Assembly: GCA_900541415.1 (NCBI GenBank)
Contig: UQJP01000024.1
Location: 1-64,000, forward strand
Reading direction: 5' to 3'
DNA: 64,000 nt
Source: an uncultured Odoribacter sp.
GTDB lineage: Bacteria > Bacteroidota > Bacteroidia > Bacteroidales > Marinifilaceae
Part shown: positions 10,201 through 18,318 of the stretch, piece by piece
Layout: each line of letters begins with the position of its first letter
How positions within the stretch are numbered: the stretch's first letter is position 1
Made by a program: the position numbers and the translations under genes
Notes under the pieces: model-generated
The model's database searches: none
The model's input: the letters and a program-made list of their open reading frames with translations, nothing else
What the model was told of the DNA's origin: nothing

Positions 10201-10343
10201 AGCGTCCGCTGGCCATTGTAATCATCGGGGGATTGATCGGGGCTACCTTTTTTGCCCTCTTTATCTTCCCCCTGATTGTAGAGGTGGTGTACGAAAAGAT
10301 GTTGTATGACAAGGACGGGAAGCTAAACCGGAGAAAATTGTGA
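7218..10343 (+). CDS. czcA: Heavy-metal RND efflux permease (CzcA/CusA family)
   Basis: 1041 residues, the standard HME-RND length, with 12 predicted membrane segments and two large periplasmic loops. It is a proton-driven exporter of metal ions. The TM4 motif reads DFGIIIDGAVVMVEG; the DFG-xxx-DG pattern is the one found in divalent-cation pumps (zinc, cobalt, nickel), whereas copper/silver pumps usually lack it. The usual final Asn of VEN is Gly here. The N terminus (LKNKFFIFFCTTIAIIAG) and the 'WPGRSAEEVEKFITIPIE' segment are family hallmarks. The metal is inferred, not shown. Confidence 0.93.
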   Translation: MHKFIDNIVAFSLKNKFFIFFCTTIAIIAGVVSFRHTPIDAFPDVTNTKVTIITQWPGRSAEEVEKFITIPIEIAMNPVQKKTDIRSTTLFGLSVIHVMFEDQVDDFTARQQVYNLLNDADLPDGVAPEVQPLYGPTGEIFRYTLRSDKRDVRELKTIQDWVIERNLRSVSGVADIVSFGGEVKTFEVSVNPHQLINYGITPLELYNAIANSNINVGGDVITKNSQAYVVRGIGLINDLEELRNIVVKNINGTPVLVRHLADVHESCLPRLGQVGRMDENDVVQGIVVMRKGENPGEVIDALKEKIEDISKNVLPEDVQIVTFYDRENLVNLAVNTVTRNLIEGILLVTFIVLIFMADWRTTVVVAVVIPLALLFAFICLRAMGMSANLLSMGAIDFGIIIDGAVVMVEGVFVALDRKAHEVGMPTFNRMSKMGLIRHTAKDKAKAVFFSKLIIITALIPIFSFQKVEGKMFSPLAYTLGFALLGALLFTLTLVPVMSSMLLKKNVRERANFFVRFINEKAGALFDKCYAHRRLSIGLASVVAVVGLWMFSLLGTEFLPQLNEGSIYIRATLPQSISLDESVQLANRMRHKLSAYPEVKQVLSQTGRPNDGTDATGFYNIEFHVDIYPEKEWESKLTKLQLIDKMQDDLSVYPGIDFNFSQPITDNVEEAASGVKGSIAVKVFGKDLYQSEKIAVEIDKILNTVDGIEDLGVIRNIGQPELRIELNEQSLARYGVAKEEVQSIIEMAIGGKSASLLYEDERKFNIMVRYKPEFRQNEEEIGKILVPAMDGTMIPIKELAEIKTITGPLLIFRDNHTRFCAVKFSVRGRDMGTAVAEAQKKVDASVRLPEGYTLKWTGDFENQQRATKRLSQVVPVSIAIIFIILFVLFSNARDAGLVLLNVPFAAVGGIVALLITHFNFSISAGIGFIALFGICIQNGVIMISDIKQNIQAHFPLPEAIKNSMRSRVRPVVMTAAMAAIGLMPAAMSHGIGSESQRPLAIVIIGGLIGATFFALFIFPLIVEVVYEKMLYDKDGKLNRRKL

Positions 10344-10404
10344 AAGTATTTTGGCCAAGTGCTTTAAGAAACTGCTTTGAATTGGTAATTTAGCGGAGTG
10401 GTTT

Positions 10405-10443
10405 TGCCGGGCGGAATCCCGGTCGCTCCGGAACAACCCGGCA
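10405..10443 (+). repeat. Intercistronic hairpin between pump and regulator genes
   Basis: TGCCGGG at 10405-10411 pairs with CCCGGCA at 10437-10443, with a smaller nested GC stem between them. No T run follows, so it is more likely a processing or stability element than a terminator. It may lower expression of the downstream two-component genes. Confidence 0.5.
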
Positions 10444-10468
10444 GGATTATGAAAGTATAGTTCGGAAT

Positions 10469-11146
10469 ATGGCAAAAATATTATTGGTAGAAGATGAAGT
10501 GAATATCGCCTCGTTCATCGAACGCGGATTGCGGGAGTTCGGGCATGCCGTCACGGTGGTACACGATGGTGCGGCAGGTTGGGAACTGGCGCGGAACGAG
10601 GCGTTCGACCTGCTGATTCTCGATATTATCGTTCCCCGGCTGAACGGGCTTGACCTTTGCAGGCAATATCGCCAGAAGGAGGGTTACCACACCCCGGTGG
10701 TTATGCTCACGGCGCTGGGGACGACGGAGGATATTGTGAAGGGATTGGATGCCGGGGCGGACGATTATCTGGTGAAGCCTTTCAGCTTTCAGGAGCTGGA
10801 AGCCCGGATCAAGGCTTTGCTGCGGCGGGGAAAGGATAGCCCGGCTTTACAGCTGGAATGCTGTGATCTGGTGCTGGACTGCAATACCCGGCGGGCGCAG
10901 CGGGGCGATACGGTGATCGACCTTACGGTGAAGGAATACCGGCTGTTGGAATATTTCATGACGCATCAGGGAACGGTGCTTTCCCGCCTCACCCTGCTCA
11001 AAGATGTGTGGGATAAGAATTTCGACACCAATACGAATGTGGTGGATGTATATGTGAATTACCTCCGGAATAAGATCGATAAGGATTTCAGCCGTAAACT
11101 GATCCATACGGTGGTCGGCATGGGGTATATTATGGGCGCGCAATAA
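10469..11146 (+). CDS. OmpR-family response regulator (CusR-like)
   Basis: 225 residues. The receiver domain (1-120) has the acidic pocket EDE near the N terminus, phospho-acceptor Asp52 (LLILDIIVPRLNG), the Thr/Ala switch region (VMLTALG) and Lys in DDYLVKPFSF. The C-terminal winged helix (130-225) ends in VDVYVNYLRNKIDKDF and HTVVGMGYIMG, as in OmpR/CusR regulators. It lies 125 bp downstream of the metal permease and 24 bp before a histidine kinase, so it probably controls the efflux operon in response to metal. Confidence 0.93.
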   Translation: MAKILLVEDEVNIASFIERGLREFGHAVTVVHDGAAGWELARNEAFDLLILDIIVPRLNGLDLCRQYRQKEGYHTPVVMLTALGTTEDIVKGLDAGADDYLVKPFSFQELEARIKALLRRGKDSPALQLECCDLVLDCNTRRAQRGDTVIDLTVKEYRLLEYFMTHQGTVLSRLTLLKDVWDKNFDTNTNVVDVYVNYLRNKIDKDFSRKLIHTVVGMGYIMGAQ

Positions 11147-11170
11147 CCGGATCGGGAAAAGGGAAAGAGT

Positions 11171-12502
11171 ATGAAAATCGGTTCTAAAATAGCTATGTTC
11201 TATACCATCATCACGGTGGGGGCTATCGCTGTGGTGTTTTTGGTGTTCTCTTTTTTCACGTCCCGGTATATCAATAATTTATACGATTTTTATCTTTCGG
11301 AAAAAGCCTTCCTGACCGCCCAGAAACATTGGGAAAAGGATGAGGTGGACGAATCCAGTTACCGGGAAATCCAGCAGAAATACAACGAGCTTTTACCGCA
11401 GGCGCGGGAAATCCTGCTGAACATCGATAGCGTGTCTGTGGTGCGCGATACCCTGGACAAATACCTCGACGCGAATCAGCAATCCCGGCTTTTTAAAGAG
11501 ATTCCGGTTGTTTTCACGTATGGCAGGCTGAGGGGGGCAGCCCTTTATTATCCCGACAATGAAGGGAATTTTATCGTTTTGGTGATGGCCAATAATGATT
11601 ACGGGCACGATATACAAAAGCATATTTTTTTATTGGCGGTTTTCTTGCTGCTGGTTAGCTGCGGTTTCATTTACCTGATCGGGAGGCTCTACGCTAACCG
11701 GATCCTCCGTCCTTTGCAGCACATCCTGAAAGAATTGAAGCGTATTCGCGGCAATAACCTGAATATACGGATGAAAACTTTCGACAATAAGGATGAACTG
11801 GACGACCTGATCCGCACGCTGAATGATATGCTCGACCGGATAGATGCGGCGTTCCAGTCGGAAAAGTCGTTTATCAGCAATGCTTCCCACGAACTCAACA
11901 ATCCGCTTACTGCCATTCAGGGCGAGTGCGAGATCAGTTTGCTGAAAGAGCGTTCTGCTCCGGAATACATCGAATCGCTGCAACGTATTTCCATGGAGAG
12001 CAAGCGGATGATTCTGCTGATCAAACACCTGTTGTTCCTTTCCCAGCAGGAACAGGAAATTTTGAGGAATACCCGGGAACAGACCGACCTCGTTACCCTT
12101 TTGCGTGACCTGTGCCTGCAATATCCGGAGGTGGTTTTTCATACGCAGGAAACTACGGGTAGCGTGTGTGTGGTTGCTAATTTCCATCTTTTGCGTATCG
12201 CCCTCCAAAATATGATCGAGAATGCGCGGAAATATTCCGGCAAGCAGGTGGAAGTCGGCCTTTTCCTTCGCGATGGCGTTCCGGTGGTGGAAATCAAGGA
12301 TTATGGAATCGGTATCCCGTCCGACGAACTTCAACATATCTTTCATTCGTTCTACCGGGCCAGCAACACCCGCGAATATGCCGGGCAGGGTATCGGGTTG
12401 AGCCTCTCGATGAAAATATTATCGGTATATGGCGCAAAAATCGACATCGATTCGCAGGTGAACGCCTACACTTGTGTCACCGTGACTTTCCGGCAGGAGT
12501 GA
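11171..12502 (+). CDS. Sensor histidine kinase (CusS-like)
   Basis: 443 residues. The first membrane segment is at ~9-31, then a periplasmic sensor region of ~120 residues, a second membrane segment at ~155-175, a HAMP segment, and a dimerization/phosphoacceptor domain with His240 (FISNASHELNNPL). The ATP-binding domain has the N box (MIENARKYSG), G1 (KDYGIGIP), F (IFHSFYRA) and G2 (GQGIGLSLS) motifs. It should phosphorylate the regulator encoded just upstream. The periplasmic domain is the likely metal sensor. Confidence 0.93.
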   Translation: MKIGSKIAMFYTIITVGAIAVVFLVFSFFTSRYINNLYDFYLSEKAFLTAQKHWEKDEVDESSYREIQQKYNELLPQAREILLNIDSVSVVRDTLDKYLDANQQSRLFKEIPVVFTYGRLRGAALYYPDNEGNFIVLVMANNDYGHDIQKHIFLLAVFLLLVSCGFIYLIGRLYANRILRPLQHILKELKRIRGNNLNIRMKTFDNKDELDDLIRTLNDMLDRIDAAFQSEKSFISNASHELNNPLTAIQGECEISLLKERSAPEYIESLQRISMESKRMILLIKHLLFLSQQEQEILRNTREQTDLVTLLRDLCLQYPEVVFHTQETTGSVCVVANFHLLRIALQNMIENARKYSGKQVEVGLFLRDGVPVVEIKDYGIGIPSDELQHIFHSFYRASNTREYAGQGIGLSLSMKILSVYGAKIDIDSQVNAYTCVTVTFRQE

Positions 12503-13000
12503 ATGCGTCTGCCGGGTGGGTGCGTGGAGTGATTGTTTTGTCCTGCCGCCGCTATCGGTTTGGCTAAAACGAAGGGGAAAAACCGGGAATCTTACCGGGA
12601 GGAAAAATGGACGGGCGTAGGTTCTGGATCCCCCGGCGGTTGCGCTCCGCGTATTTCCCCGGAATGGGTCAGCTTTTTATTATCCAGAATTGCACTTCCG
12701 TTTCGTGCCCGAAAACATTGAGGTTTTTTTCCCTTTTCTTCTTCTATCTTTGTCTTTCCCTTTGCCTCTTTTGCTTCTTTTTTCCTTTTGCTCTCTGCCT
12801 CTTTTTCCAAATCTTTCCTTATTTCCTGAATGATTTCTTTCGCTTCGTCTATTTCCAGAACAATTTTTTTCGCTTTTTCATCGGTTACCATATTGAAATG
12901 ATTTAAGTTATTTTTTTTGCCGGGGAAAGCGGTGGGGAGATTTCCTGACGGCAGGCTTTATAAAAATATAAATTTATTTATATAATTGTTTCCCGTTTAA
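12503..13000. other. Spacer between two-component genes and acyltransferase
   Basis: About 500 bases with only a doubtful minus-strand small ORF (12592-12891). The 12900-13000 part is AT-rich. No terminator for the upstream plus-strand operon was recognised with confidence. Confidence 0.5.
12592..12891 (-). CDS. Possible small, highly charged helical protein
   Basis: A 99-codon ATG frame. The first ~60 residues are almost only Lys, Glu, Ala and Ile in a heptad-like pattern ('EIDEAKEIIQEIRKDLEKEA'), suggesting a long charged helix or coiled coil. The last ~40 residues look unlike this, with low complexity and Pro-rich ends, and could be read-through after a lost stop or a frame change. There is no recognisable family, signal peptide or promoter. 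Such Lys/Glu-rich frames can also arise by chance in purine-rich DNA, so I am unsure that it is a gene. Confidence 0.3.
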   Translation of the reverse strand: MVTDEKAKKIVLEIDEAKEIIQEIRKDLEKEAESKRKKEAKEAKGKTKIEEEKGKKPQCFRARNGSAILDNKKLTHSGEIRGAQPPGDPEPTPVHFSSR

Positions 13001-13001
13001 T

Positions 13002-13041
13002 AAAAAACCACCCCGGAAATTAACTATTTTCCGGGGTGGTT
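13002..13041 (-). terminator. Intrinsic terminator of the acyltransferase gene
   Basis: The arms 13006-13019 and 13028-13041 form a 14-bp perfect stem (AACCACCCCGGAAA) with an 8-base loop. On the minus strand it is followed by a T run (13007 down to 13002). It lies 90 bases after the stop of the minus-strand acyltransferase. Confidence 0.85.
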
Positions 13042-13130
13042 ATAGAGTTGAGAGGAAACATGTTTACCTGTCCGGTGGAGCAGGCGATGACTTCGGGAGG
13101 AAGCACTTATTCCCTTTTTTGAAATTTTGC

Positions 13131-14267
13131 TTATCTCACCAGTCGGCGGGTGAGCTTTGTGGTTTCGAACAGGCGTACCACGAGGTAGCTGACGAAGAAA
13201 GCGATGCACGCCATGGCCGGGATGCGGACGATGGCGGGAAGGTTGCCGAAGGTGTCGAAAAGGTCGTAAGCCATTTGCACAAAGATAAAGTGGCATAGGT
13301 AGATGCCGAAGGTGGTTGCCGCCAGACGCGACAGGGCGGCGGAGGAGGGCACTTTCAGCTTTTGCACGATCACAAAAATGGCAAAGGTCATCATGAATAC
13401 GTTGATTCCGGCGAAATACCAGATGATTTCCAGATTGGCGTAGCTGCCAGGGAATTTCTCCTGGGTCAGGATAAAGCCTCCCGCGGTGATCAGGTAGCCG
13501 ACCAGGAACAGGGGAATGGCGATGGATAATGTTTTTTTCCAGCTCCAGTCGAGGGGATATTTCACCAGATAGTAGGCCAGCACAATGTAGCCGATAAACC
13601 CGGATACATAATAAAATGTGCCGAATTCATTCCAGTCGCACACACCGAACAATCCCATATTACCGTAGTTTCCGGTGTAGCCGAGCATCGGGGCAACCAT
13701 TTTCAGGTAAGGGAGGAATAAAGAGATTCCCCACACATACAGGAATAATTTGATGTCTTTTTGCGAAGCGTGTTCCAGCCAGGTGTTCAGGATCGGGATC
13801 ACCAGGTAGAGTCCCACCAACATATAAAGATACCACAGCGGGGTGGTGTCGTAATTGAAATTGAAGATAAAGGTATACATCTTATTGAACATCGTGGCCG
13901 AGGTGAAATTCGCCATGTCGATGGAGGGGCTTTGGGTGTTCACGCCGAAGTTCAGGTAAACGAAATAGAGCACCGGGAGAGCCAGCGACCAGAATATCAG
14001 CGGAACGATGATCCGTCCGATCCGTTTTTTGTAAAAATCCGTCATATTATATCTGACGGGAAACATAAGGACGCCTGTCATCATCACGAACAGGGGGACG
14101 CAGGCCCTGACCGAACTACCGATGAGTGTGCCCGTCAGAAAAGCCCCATGGTTGTTGCTGAACTGGGCGACGAAAGCATCACAGGAATGTGAAAGCACCA
14201 CTAAGAAACAGGCGATCACCCGCAACAGGTCGATCCAGCCGATGTTTTCTCTTTTTTTAATTTCCAT
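13131..14267 (-). CDS. Acyltransferase family 3 membrane protein
   Basis: 378 residues with about ten hydrophobic segments. The N terminus IGWIDLLRVIACFLVVLSHS carries the catalytic-type Arg and His of the family (R-V-x-A near L-S-H-S). Family members transfer acyl groups (often O-acetyl) to sugars of lipopolysaccharide, peptidoglycan or exported glycans in the inner membrane. The acceptor cannot be told here. It stands alone on the minus strand, with no glycan genes next to it. It ends in a strong terminator. Confidence 0.88.
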   Translation of the reverse strand: MEIKKRENIGWIDLLRVIACFLVVLSHSCDAFVAQFSNNHGAFLTGTLIGSSVRACVPLFVMMTGVLMFPVRYNMTDFYKKRIGRIIVPLIFWSLALPVLYFVYLNFGVNTQSPSIDMANFTSATMFNKMYTFIFNFNYDTTPLWYLYMLVGLYLVIPILNTWLEHASQKDIKLFLYVWGISLFLPYLKMVAPMLGYTGNYGNMGLFGVCDWNEFGTFYYVSGFIGYIVLAYYLVKYPLDWSWKKTLSIAIPLFLVGYLITAGGFILTQEKFPGSYANLEIIWYFAGINVFMMTFAIFVIVQKLKVPSSAALSRLAATTFGIYLCHFIFVQMAYDLFDTFGNLPAIVRIPAMACIAFFVSYLVVRLFETTKLTRRLVR

Positions 14268-14533
14268 ACGCTACTGTTTTTTTGATTATCGATTTGTAAA
14301 TGATTTTGTGTCTGCCTGTCCCCGCTTGCCGGAATTTTTTTATTTTTCCGCGCTATTGTTCCGGGGCTGTCCGTCCCCTTTCAATCTGCTGCCTGTTAGG
14401 ACGGCAAACCTGTTTCCCGGATTGGCGGGGGATATTCCGGCCTTCCGGGGGATTGTAAAACGATCTGGGAATAATTTATAAAACGCCACCGCTAAGATAT
14501 ATAAAAAAATGAAAAACAATCTTTCGTCAGGCT
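14268..14533. other. Divergent spacer upstream of the acyltransferase
   Basis: About 270 bases between divergent genes. Apart from the plus-strand promoter at 14534-14564 I see no gene or strong structure, and no clear minus-strand promoter for the acyltransferase. Confidence 0.5.
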
Positions 14534-14564
14534 TTTGCACGTGTATTTTATAATAATATCTTTG
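14534..14564 (+). promoter_or_regulatory. Consensus Bacteroidota promoter
   Basis: TTTG at 14534-14537, a 19-base spacer, TATCTTTG at 14557-14564, an exact match to both boxes. It is 26 bases upstream of the small membrane protein gene at 14591 and may also feed the Bat operon behind it. Confidence 0.75.
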
Positions 14565-14590
14565 TTCCTGTGTAATTAAATCGAGAATCA

Positions 14591-15013
14591 ATGAGTAAAG
14601 ATACCCTGATATTCGTTGCCTTCTGTGTGTTTGCCTTTTTGGTGGGGATGCGGATGAAGCAACGGTGGAGCGAATGGAGGAAAAAAAAGCAGCCGGAAGT
14701 GCGGGTGAATAAGAACCAGCGTTCCAAGGCGGAGCATGCCGACGAGCCGCCCGAAGTGAAGGCGCGCAGGTTGAGGCGGGAAAGCCGGATCAGGTTTTTC
14801 ACCATTGCGCAGCTTTTTGTGCTGGCGGGGCTGATGTTCTATATGGTGCCCGCTTTGGTGCGCGATTTTATGCTGCCCGGACGGGTGGATGCCATGAATA
14901 TCATTTTACGTTGTTTGATCTTTGTATTCACTATTTACATTTTCATTCTGGGGTATATCAAGGTGTTTCGCCGGAAAAACAAGGGGGATTCAGAGGGACA
15001 GGCAGATAAATGA
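14591..15013 (+). CDS. Small membrane protein, unknown function
   Basis: 140 residues. There is one hydrophobic segment at the N terminus (residues ~6-21), a strongly basic cytoplasmic-looking stretch (~22-75, rich in Lys and Arg), then two hydrophobic segments (~76-95 and ~108-128) and a charged tail. I do not recognise a family. It sits between an acyltransferase and the Bat operon on the Bat strand, 233 bp before moxR, and has its own near-perfect promoter. Whether it belongs to the Bat system is open. Confidence 0.7.
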   Translation: MSKDTLIFVAFCVFAFLVGMRMKQRWSEWRKKKQPEVRVNKNQRSKAEHADEPPEVKARRLRRESRIRFFTIAQLFVLAGLMFYMVPALVRDFMLPGRVDAMNIILRCLIFVFTIYIFILGYIKVFRRKNKGDSEGQADK

Positions 15014-15098
15014 GGCTTATGAGGTATCAGAAGGCGTGGAACTTCTGATATTTTTTTGCAAAACCTTAAATAGTGCCTTAACTATTTTTAATATTTTG

Positions 15099-15156
15099 AA
15101 TTTAACATTTGGGATGATATTGAGTAATTTTGGTGACGTCAAAAATTTAACATTTG
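15099..15156 (+). repeat. 13-base direct repeat upstream of moxR
   Basis: AATTTAACATTTG occurs at 15099-15111 and again at 15144-15156, 45 bases apart (about four helical turns), inside the 233-bp AT-rich region before moxR. A weaker match (TAACATTT) lies nearer the start at ~15225. The same-face spacing would fit a pair of regulator sites. A TAATTTTG box at 15125-15132 lies between the copies. Confidence 0.5.
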
Positions 15157-15246
15157 ACGGTGAGGTGCGAAAAAGGATGGAATTGCAACTCATTTCTCTG
15201 GGATTCGTAGTATATTAATTAGGATATAACATTTAAAAATTATAAT

Positions 15247-16242
15247 ATGATGAACACTGTTGATATCAAGGCATTGAATGAGCGTATCCAGCAGGAAAGC
15301 TCTTTCGTGGATATGATTAGCATGGAGATGAACAAGGTGATCGTAGGCCAGAAACATTTGATCGAGGGCCTGCTGATCGGGATGTTGTCCGACGGGCATA
15401 TCCTGCTGGAAGGTGTGCCCGGTTTGGCAAAAACGTTGGCCATCAACACCCTTGCTACAACGATCGACGCAAAATTCAGCCGTATTCAGTTTACTCCCGA
15501 CCTTTTGCCCGCAGATGTGGTGGGTACGATGATCTATTCGCAGAAACGGGAGGAGTTTGTGGTGAAACACGGCCCGATCTTCGCTAATTTCATTCTGGCG
15601 GATGAAATCAACCGTGCTCCGGCCAAAGTGCAGTCGGCTTTGCTGGAAGCGATGCAGGAACGCCAGGTAACGATCGGTGAAACCACCTATCGCCTTCAGG
15701 AGCCTTTCCTGGTGCTTGCCACCCAGAATCCCATCGAGCAGGAGGGAACCTATCCGTTGCCGGAAGCCCAGGTAGACCGTTTTATGCTGAAAGTGGTGAT
15801 CGATTACCCGAAGAAAGAGGAAGAAAAATTGATTGTCCGGCAGAATCTGGAAAAATCCTATCCGAAGGCTTCCACGATCCTCAAGCCCGCCGACATTGTC
15901 CGCGCCCGTGAAGTGGTGAAGGATGTGTACATGGACGAAAAGATCGAAAAATATATCATCGACATTATTTTCGCCACCCGTTTCCCGCAGGATGCCGGAT
16001 TGGATAAATTCGTTTCTATGATCGCCTACGGAGGCTCGCCCCGTGCCAGCATCAGTTTGGCGAAAGCGGCCAAAGCCTATGCTTTCATCAAACGGAGAGG
16101 ATATGTGATTCCGGAGGACGTGCGCGCCGTTTGCCACGACGTATTGCGTCACCGTATCGGACTAACCTATGAAGCGGAAGCCAATAATATCACCAGTGAG
16201 GAAATCGTGAACGAGATTTTGAATGCCGTAGAGGTGCCATAA
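15247..16242 (+). CDS. moxR: MoxR-family AAA+ ATPase
   Basis: 331 residues. Walker A is LLEGVPGLAKTLAINTLA, Walker B is FILADEINRAPAKVQSALLE, and the sensor region ATQNPIEQEGTYPLPEAQ plus the C-terminal lid domain are typical of MoxR chaperone-like ATPases. These act with von Willebrand A-domain proteins, probably remodelling or activating them. It is the first gene of the Bat operon and is followed by a DUF58 protein and VWA proteins, the standard Bacteroidota order. Bat mutants in Bacteroides fragilis show reduced aerotolerance, hence the name. Confidence 0.95.
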   Translation: MMNTVDIKALNERIQQESSFVDMISMEMNKVIVGQKHLIEGLLIGMLSDGHILLEGVPGLAKTLAINTLATTIDAKFSRIQFTPDLLPADVVGTMIYSQKREEFVVKHGPIFANFILADEINRAPAKVQSALLEAMQERQVTIGETTYRLQEPFLVLATQNPIEQEGTYPLPEAQVDRFMLKVVIDYPKKEEEKLIVRQNLEKSYPKASTILKPADIVRAREVVKDVYMDEKIEKYIIDIIFATRFPQDAGLDKFVSMIAYGGSPRASISLAKAAKAYAFIKRRGYVIPEDVRAVCHDVLRHRIGLTYEAEANNITSEEIVNEILNAVEVP

Positions 16243-16289
16243 AAAACGGCTTTCCGGTTTTTTGTGTTTAACCTTTTACTGAATTGTGT

Positions 16290-17159
16290 ATGGAAACCTC
16301 AGAATTATTAAAACGGGTCAGGAAGATCGAGATCAAAACCCGCGGCCTGTCGAGAAATATCTTTGCCGGGGAATACCACTCCGCGTTTAAGGGGAGGGGT
16401 ATGACGTTCAGCGAGGTGCGGGAGTATCAGTATGGGGACGATATTCGTAATATCGACTGGAATGTCACCGCCCGCCATAACCGTCCGTATGTGAAGGTGT
16501 TCGAGGAAGAGCGTGAATTGACGGTGATGTTGATGATCGACGTGAGTGCTTCCCGGAATTTCGGTACGGTGTCGAAGCTGAAAAAGAATCAGATTACAGA
16601 GATTGCCGCCGTGCTGGCCTTTTCGGCCATCCAGAACAACGATAAGATCGGCGTGATCTTTTTTTCCGATAAGATTGAAAAATTCATTCCCCCCAAAAAG
16701 GGGCGTACCCATATTCTGCATATCATCCGGGAGCTGATCGATTTCACCCCCGAAGACAAGCAGACGAACATCGAGCAGGCGTTGCAATATGTCACCAATT
16801 CGATCAAGAAAAGGTGTACCTGTTTTGTGATTTCCGATTTTATCGACGATCACGATTTTGCGCATGCGCTCGCTATTGCCAACCGCAAACACGATGTGGT
16901 GGCTCTCCGGGTGTATGACCCCCGCGAGAACGTGTTGCCTCCGGTGGGGCTGATGTATCTGCGCGATGCGGAAACCAACGAGCTGATGTGGGTGGATACG
17001 TCCGACAAGGTTTTGAGGGAAGAATATGAAAAATATGCTTTTATTCAGGAGAAGGAACTGGAAGCTACTTTCAAGCGTTCGGGCGTAGATGTGGCGAACA
17101 TCCGTTCGGACGAGGATTATGTGAGGGCTTTGATGACTATGTTCAAGAAAAGAGCGTAA
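16290..17159 (+). CDS. DUF58 domain protein of the Bat operon
   Basis: 289 residues from the ATG at 16290; an in-frame GTG two codons earlier is less likely. The DUF58 core is clear: GMTFSEVREYQYGDDIRNID, then 'WNVTARHNRPYVKVFEEE'. It continues into a VWA-like fold with the partial metal-site motif MLMIDVSASRNFG. No signal peptide or membrane segment is seen, so it is cytoplasmic. DUF58 proteins are regular partners of MoxR ATPases. The gene is 47 bp after moxR and 16 bp before the next gene. Confidence 0.92.
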   Translation: METSELLKRVRKIEIKTRGLSRNIFAGEYHSAFKGRGMTFSEVREYQYGDDIRNIDWNVTARHNRPYVKVFEEERELTVMLMIDVSASRNFGTVSKLKKNQITEIAAVLAFSAIQNNDKIGVIFFSDKIEKFIPPKKGRTHILHIIRELIDFTPEDKQTNIEQALQYVTNSIKKRCTCFVISDFIDDHDFAHALAIANRKHDVVALRVYDPRENVLPPVGLMYLRDAETNELMWVDTSDKVLREEYEKYAFIQEKELEATFKRSGVDVANIRSDEDYVRALMTMFKKRA

Positions 17160-17175
17160 CCGTAAATTATTCATT

Positions 17176-18267
17176 ATGCGTTTGAAACTGATTTCATTGA
17201 TATTGTTCCTGTCCCTTTGCGGGGGTGTGTTGAGAGCCCAGAACGCGGAATATGGGGTGATGATCGACACCACTTATATGATGATCGGCGACCAGCAGAA
17301 CCTGACGTTTCAGTTGAAAGGGGATGCCGGGATGAAGGTGAAGTTCCCGTTTTTGAGGGATACGGTCAGCCGGGGAATCGAGATTATTTCCGGCCCGGTG
17401 CGCGATTCGGTCAAAGAGAGCGACGGCCAATGGCTTTTCCGGGAAACTTATGTGATTACGGCTTTCGACACGGGGGTATATGTGATCCCTTCTTTGCCGA
17501 TCCAGGTTGAAAATCAGGATTACAACAATGTGTTGCGTACCGATCCCCTGTCGTTTGTGGTGAATACTTTCGAGGTAGACCCGCAAAAGGGGAATTACGA
17601 TATTGTGATGCCTTACAATGCCCCCTGGACGCTGGCGGAAGCCTTGCCTTATATCCTCTGGACGCTGCTGGGACTGGCGGTGGTCGGCGGAGTGTGGTGG
17701 TTTATCGTGCAGAGGCGGAAAAACAGGCCGCTTTTCGCTCCGAAGAAAGAGGAGATTCCCCCTTATGTGAAAGCCATTAAATCGCTCGACGAGATCAAGG
17801 CGGAAAAACTTTGGCAGGCCGGGAAAGAAAAGGAATATTATACGAAACTGACCGACACCCTGCGGCAGTATCTGGACGATGAGTTCCAGATTCCTGCCAT
17901 GGAGCAGACCTCTGCCGAGACGGTGAAGGCGGTTGCAGCCTGTAAGCTGGTGGACCATACCGACCGCGACCGGGTGACCGATATGCTGGCGACGGCCGAT
18001 TTTGTGAAGTTTGCCAAATACACGCCTTTGCAGGACGAAAGTGCCCGCTATCTGGACACGGCTTACGATTTTGTGAACAACACCCACCAGCGTTTGCAGC
18101 AGGAGCTTTCCGAGCAGCACCAGCGCGAGGAAGCGGAAAAGGAACGCCAGCGCCGGGAGGAAGTCCGGGCGGCTGCCGGAAAGGAAACGGCGGAGAAAGC
18201 TGCGGCAGAGCAGCACGAAGCCGGGGAAACCGGAAAGAACGGGGAGAAGCCGGAGACGCAGGAATAA
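17176..18267 (+). CDS. BatD-like membrane protein of the Bat operon
   Basis: 363 residues with a signal peptide (cleavage near LRAQ, residue ~23), an extracytoplasmic domain of ~135 residues with beta strands, one membrane segment at ~156-176 (LPYILWTLLGLAVVGGVWWF), and a cytoplasmic part. The tail after ~residue 310 is Glu/Lys/Ala-rich and probably a helix. The layout resembles a short BatD. The gene usually found between DUF58 and batA in Bacteroidota looks like this and has no established role. It is co-transcribed; batA starts 51 bases later. Confidence 0.85.
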   Translation: MRLKLISLILFLSLCGGVLRAQNAEYGVMIDTTYMMIGDQQNLTFQLKGDAGMKVKFPFLRDTVSRGIEIISGPVRDSVKESDGQWLFRETYVITAFDTGVYVIPSLPIQVENQDYNNVLRTDPLSFVVNTFEVDPQKGNYDIVMPYNAPWTLAEALPYILWTLLGLAVVGGVWWFIVQRRKNRPLFAPKKEEIPPYVKAIKSLDEIKAEKLWQAGKEKEYYTKLTDTLRQYLDDEFQIPAMEQTSAETVKAVAACKLVDHTDRDRVTDMLATADFVKFAKYTPLQDESARYLDTAYDFVNNTHQRLQQELSEQHQREEAEKERQRREEVRAAAGKETAEKAAAEQHEAGETGKNGEKPETQE

Positions 18268-18318
18268 GGCTGCCGGCGAGGAACTTTGTAAATGACGATA
18301 TAAGAAAACCGATGAGTT

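Noticed and set aside
15190..16152. 320-codon ORF opposite moxR
   Set aside because: Antisense shadow of a well-supported gene.
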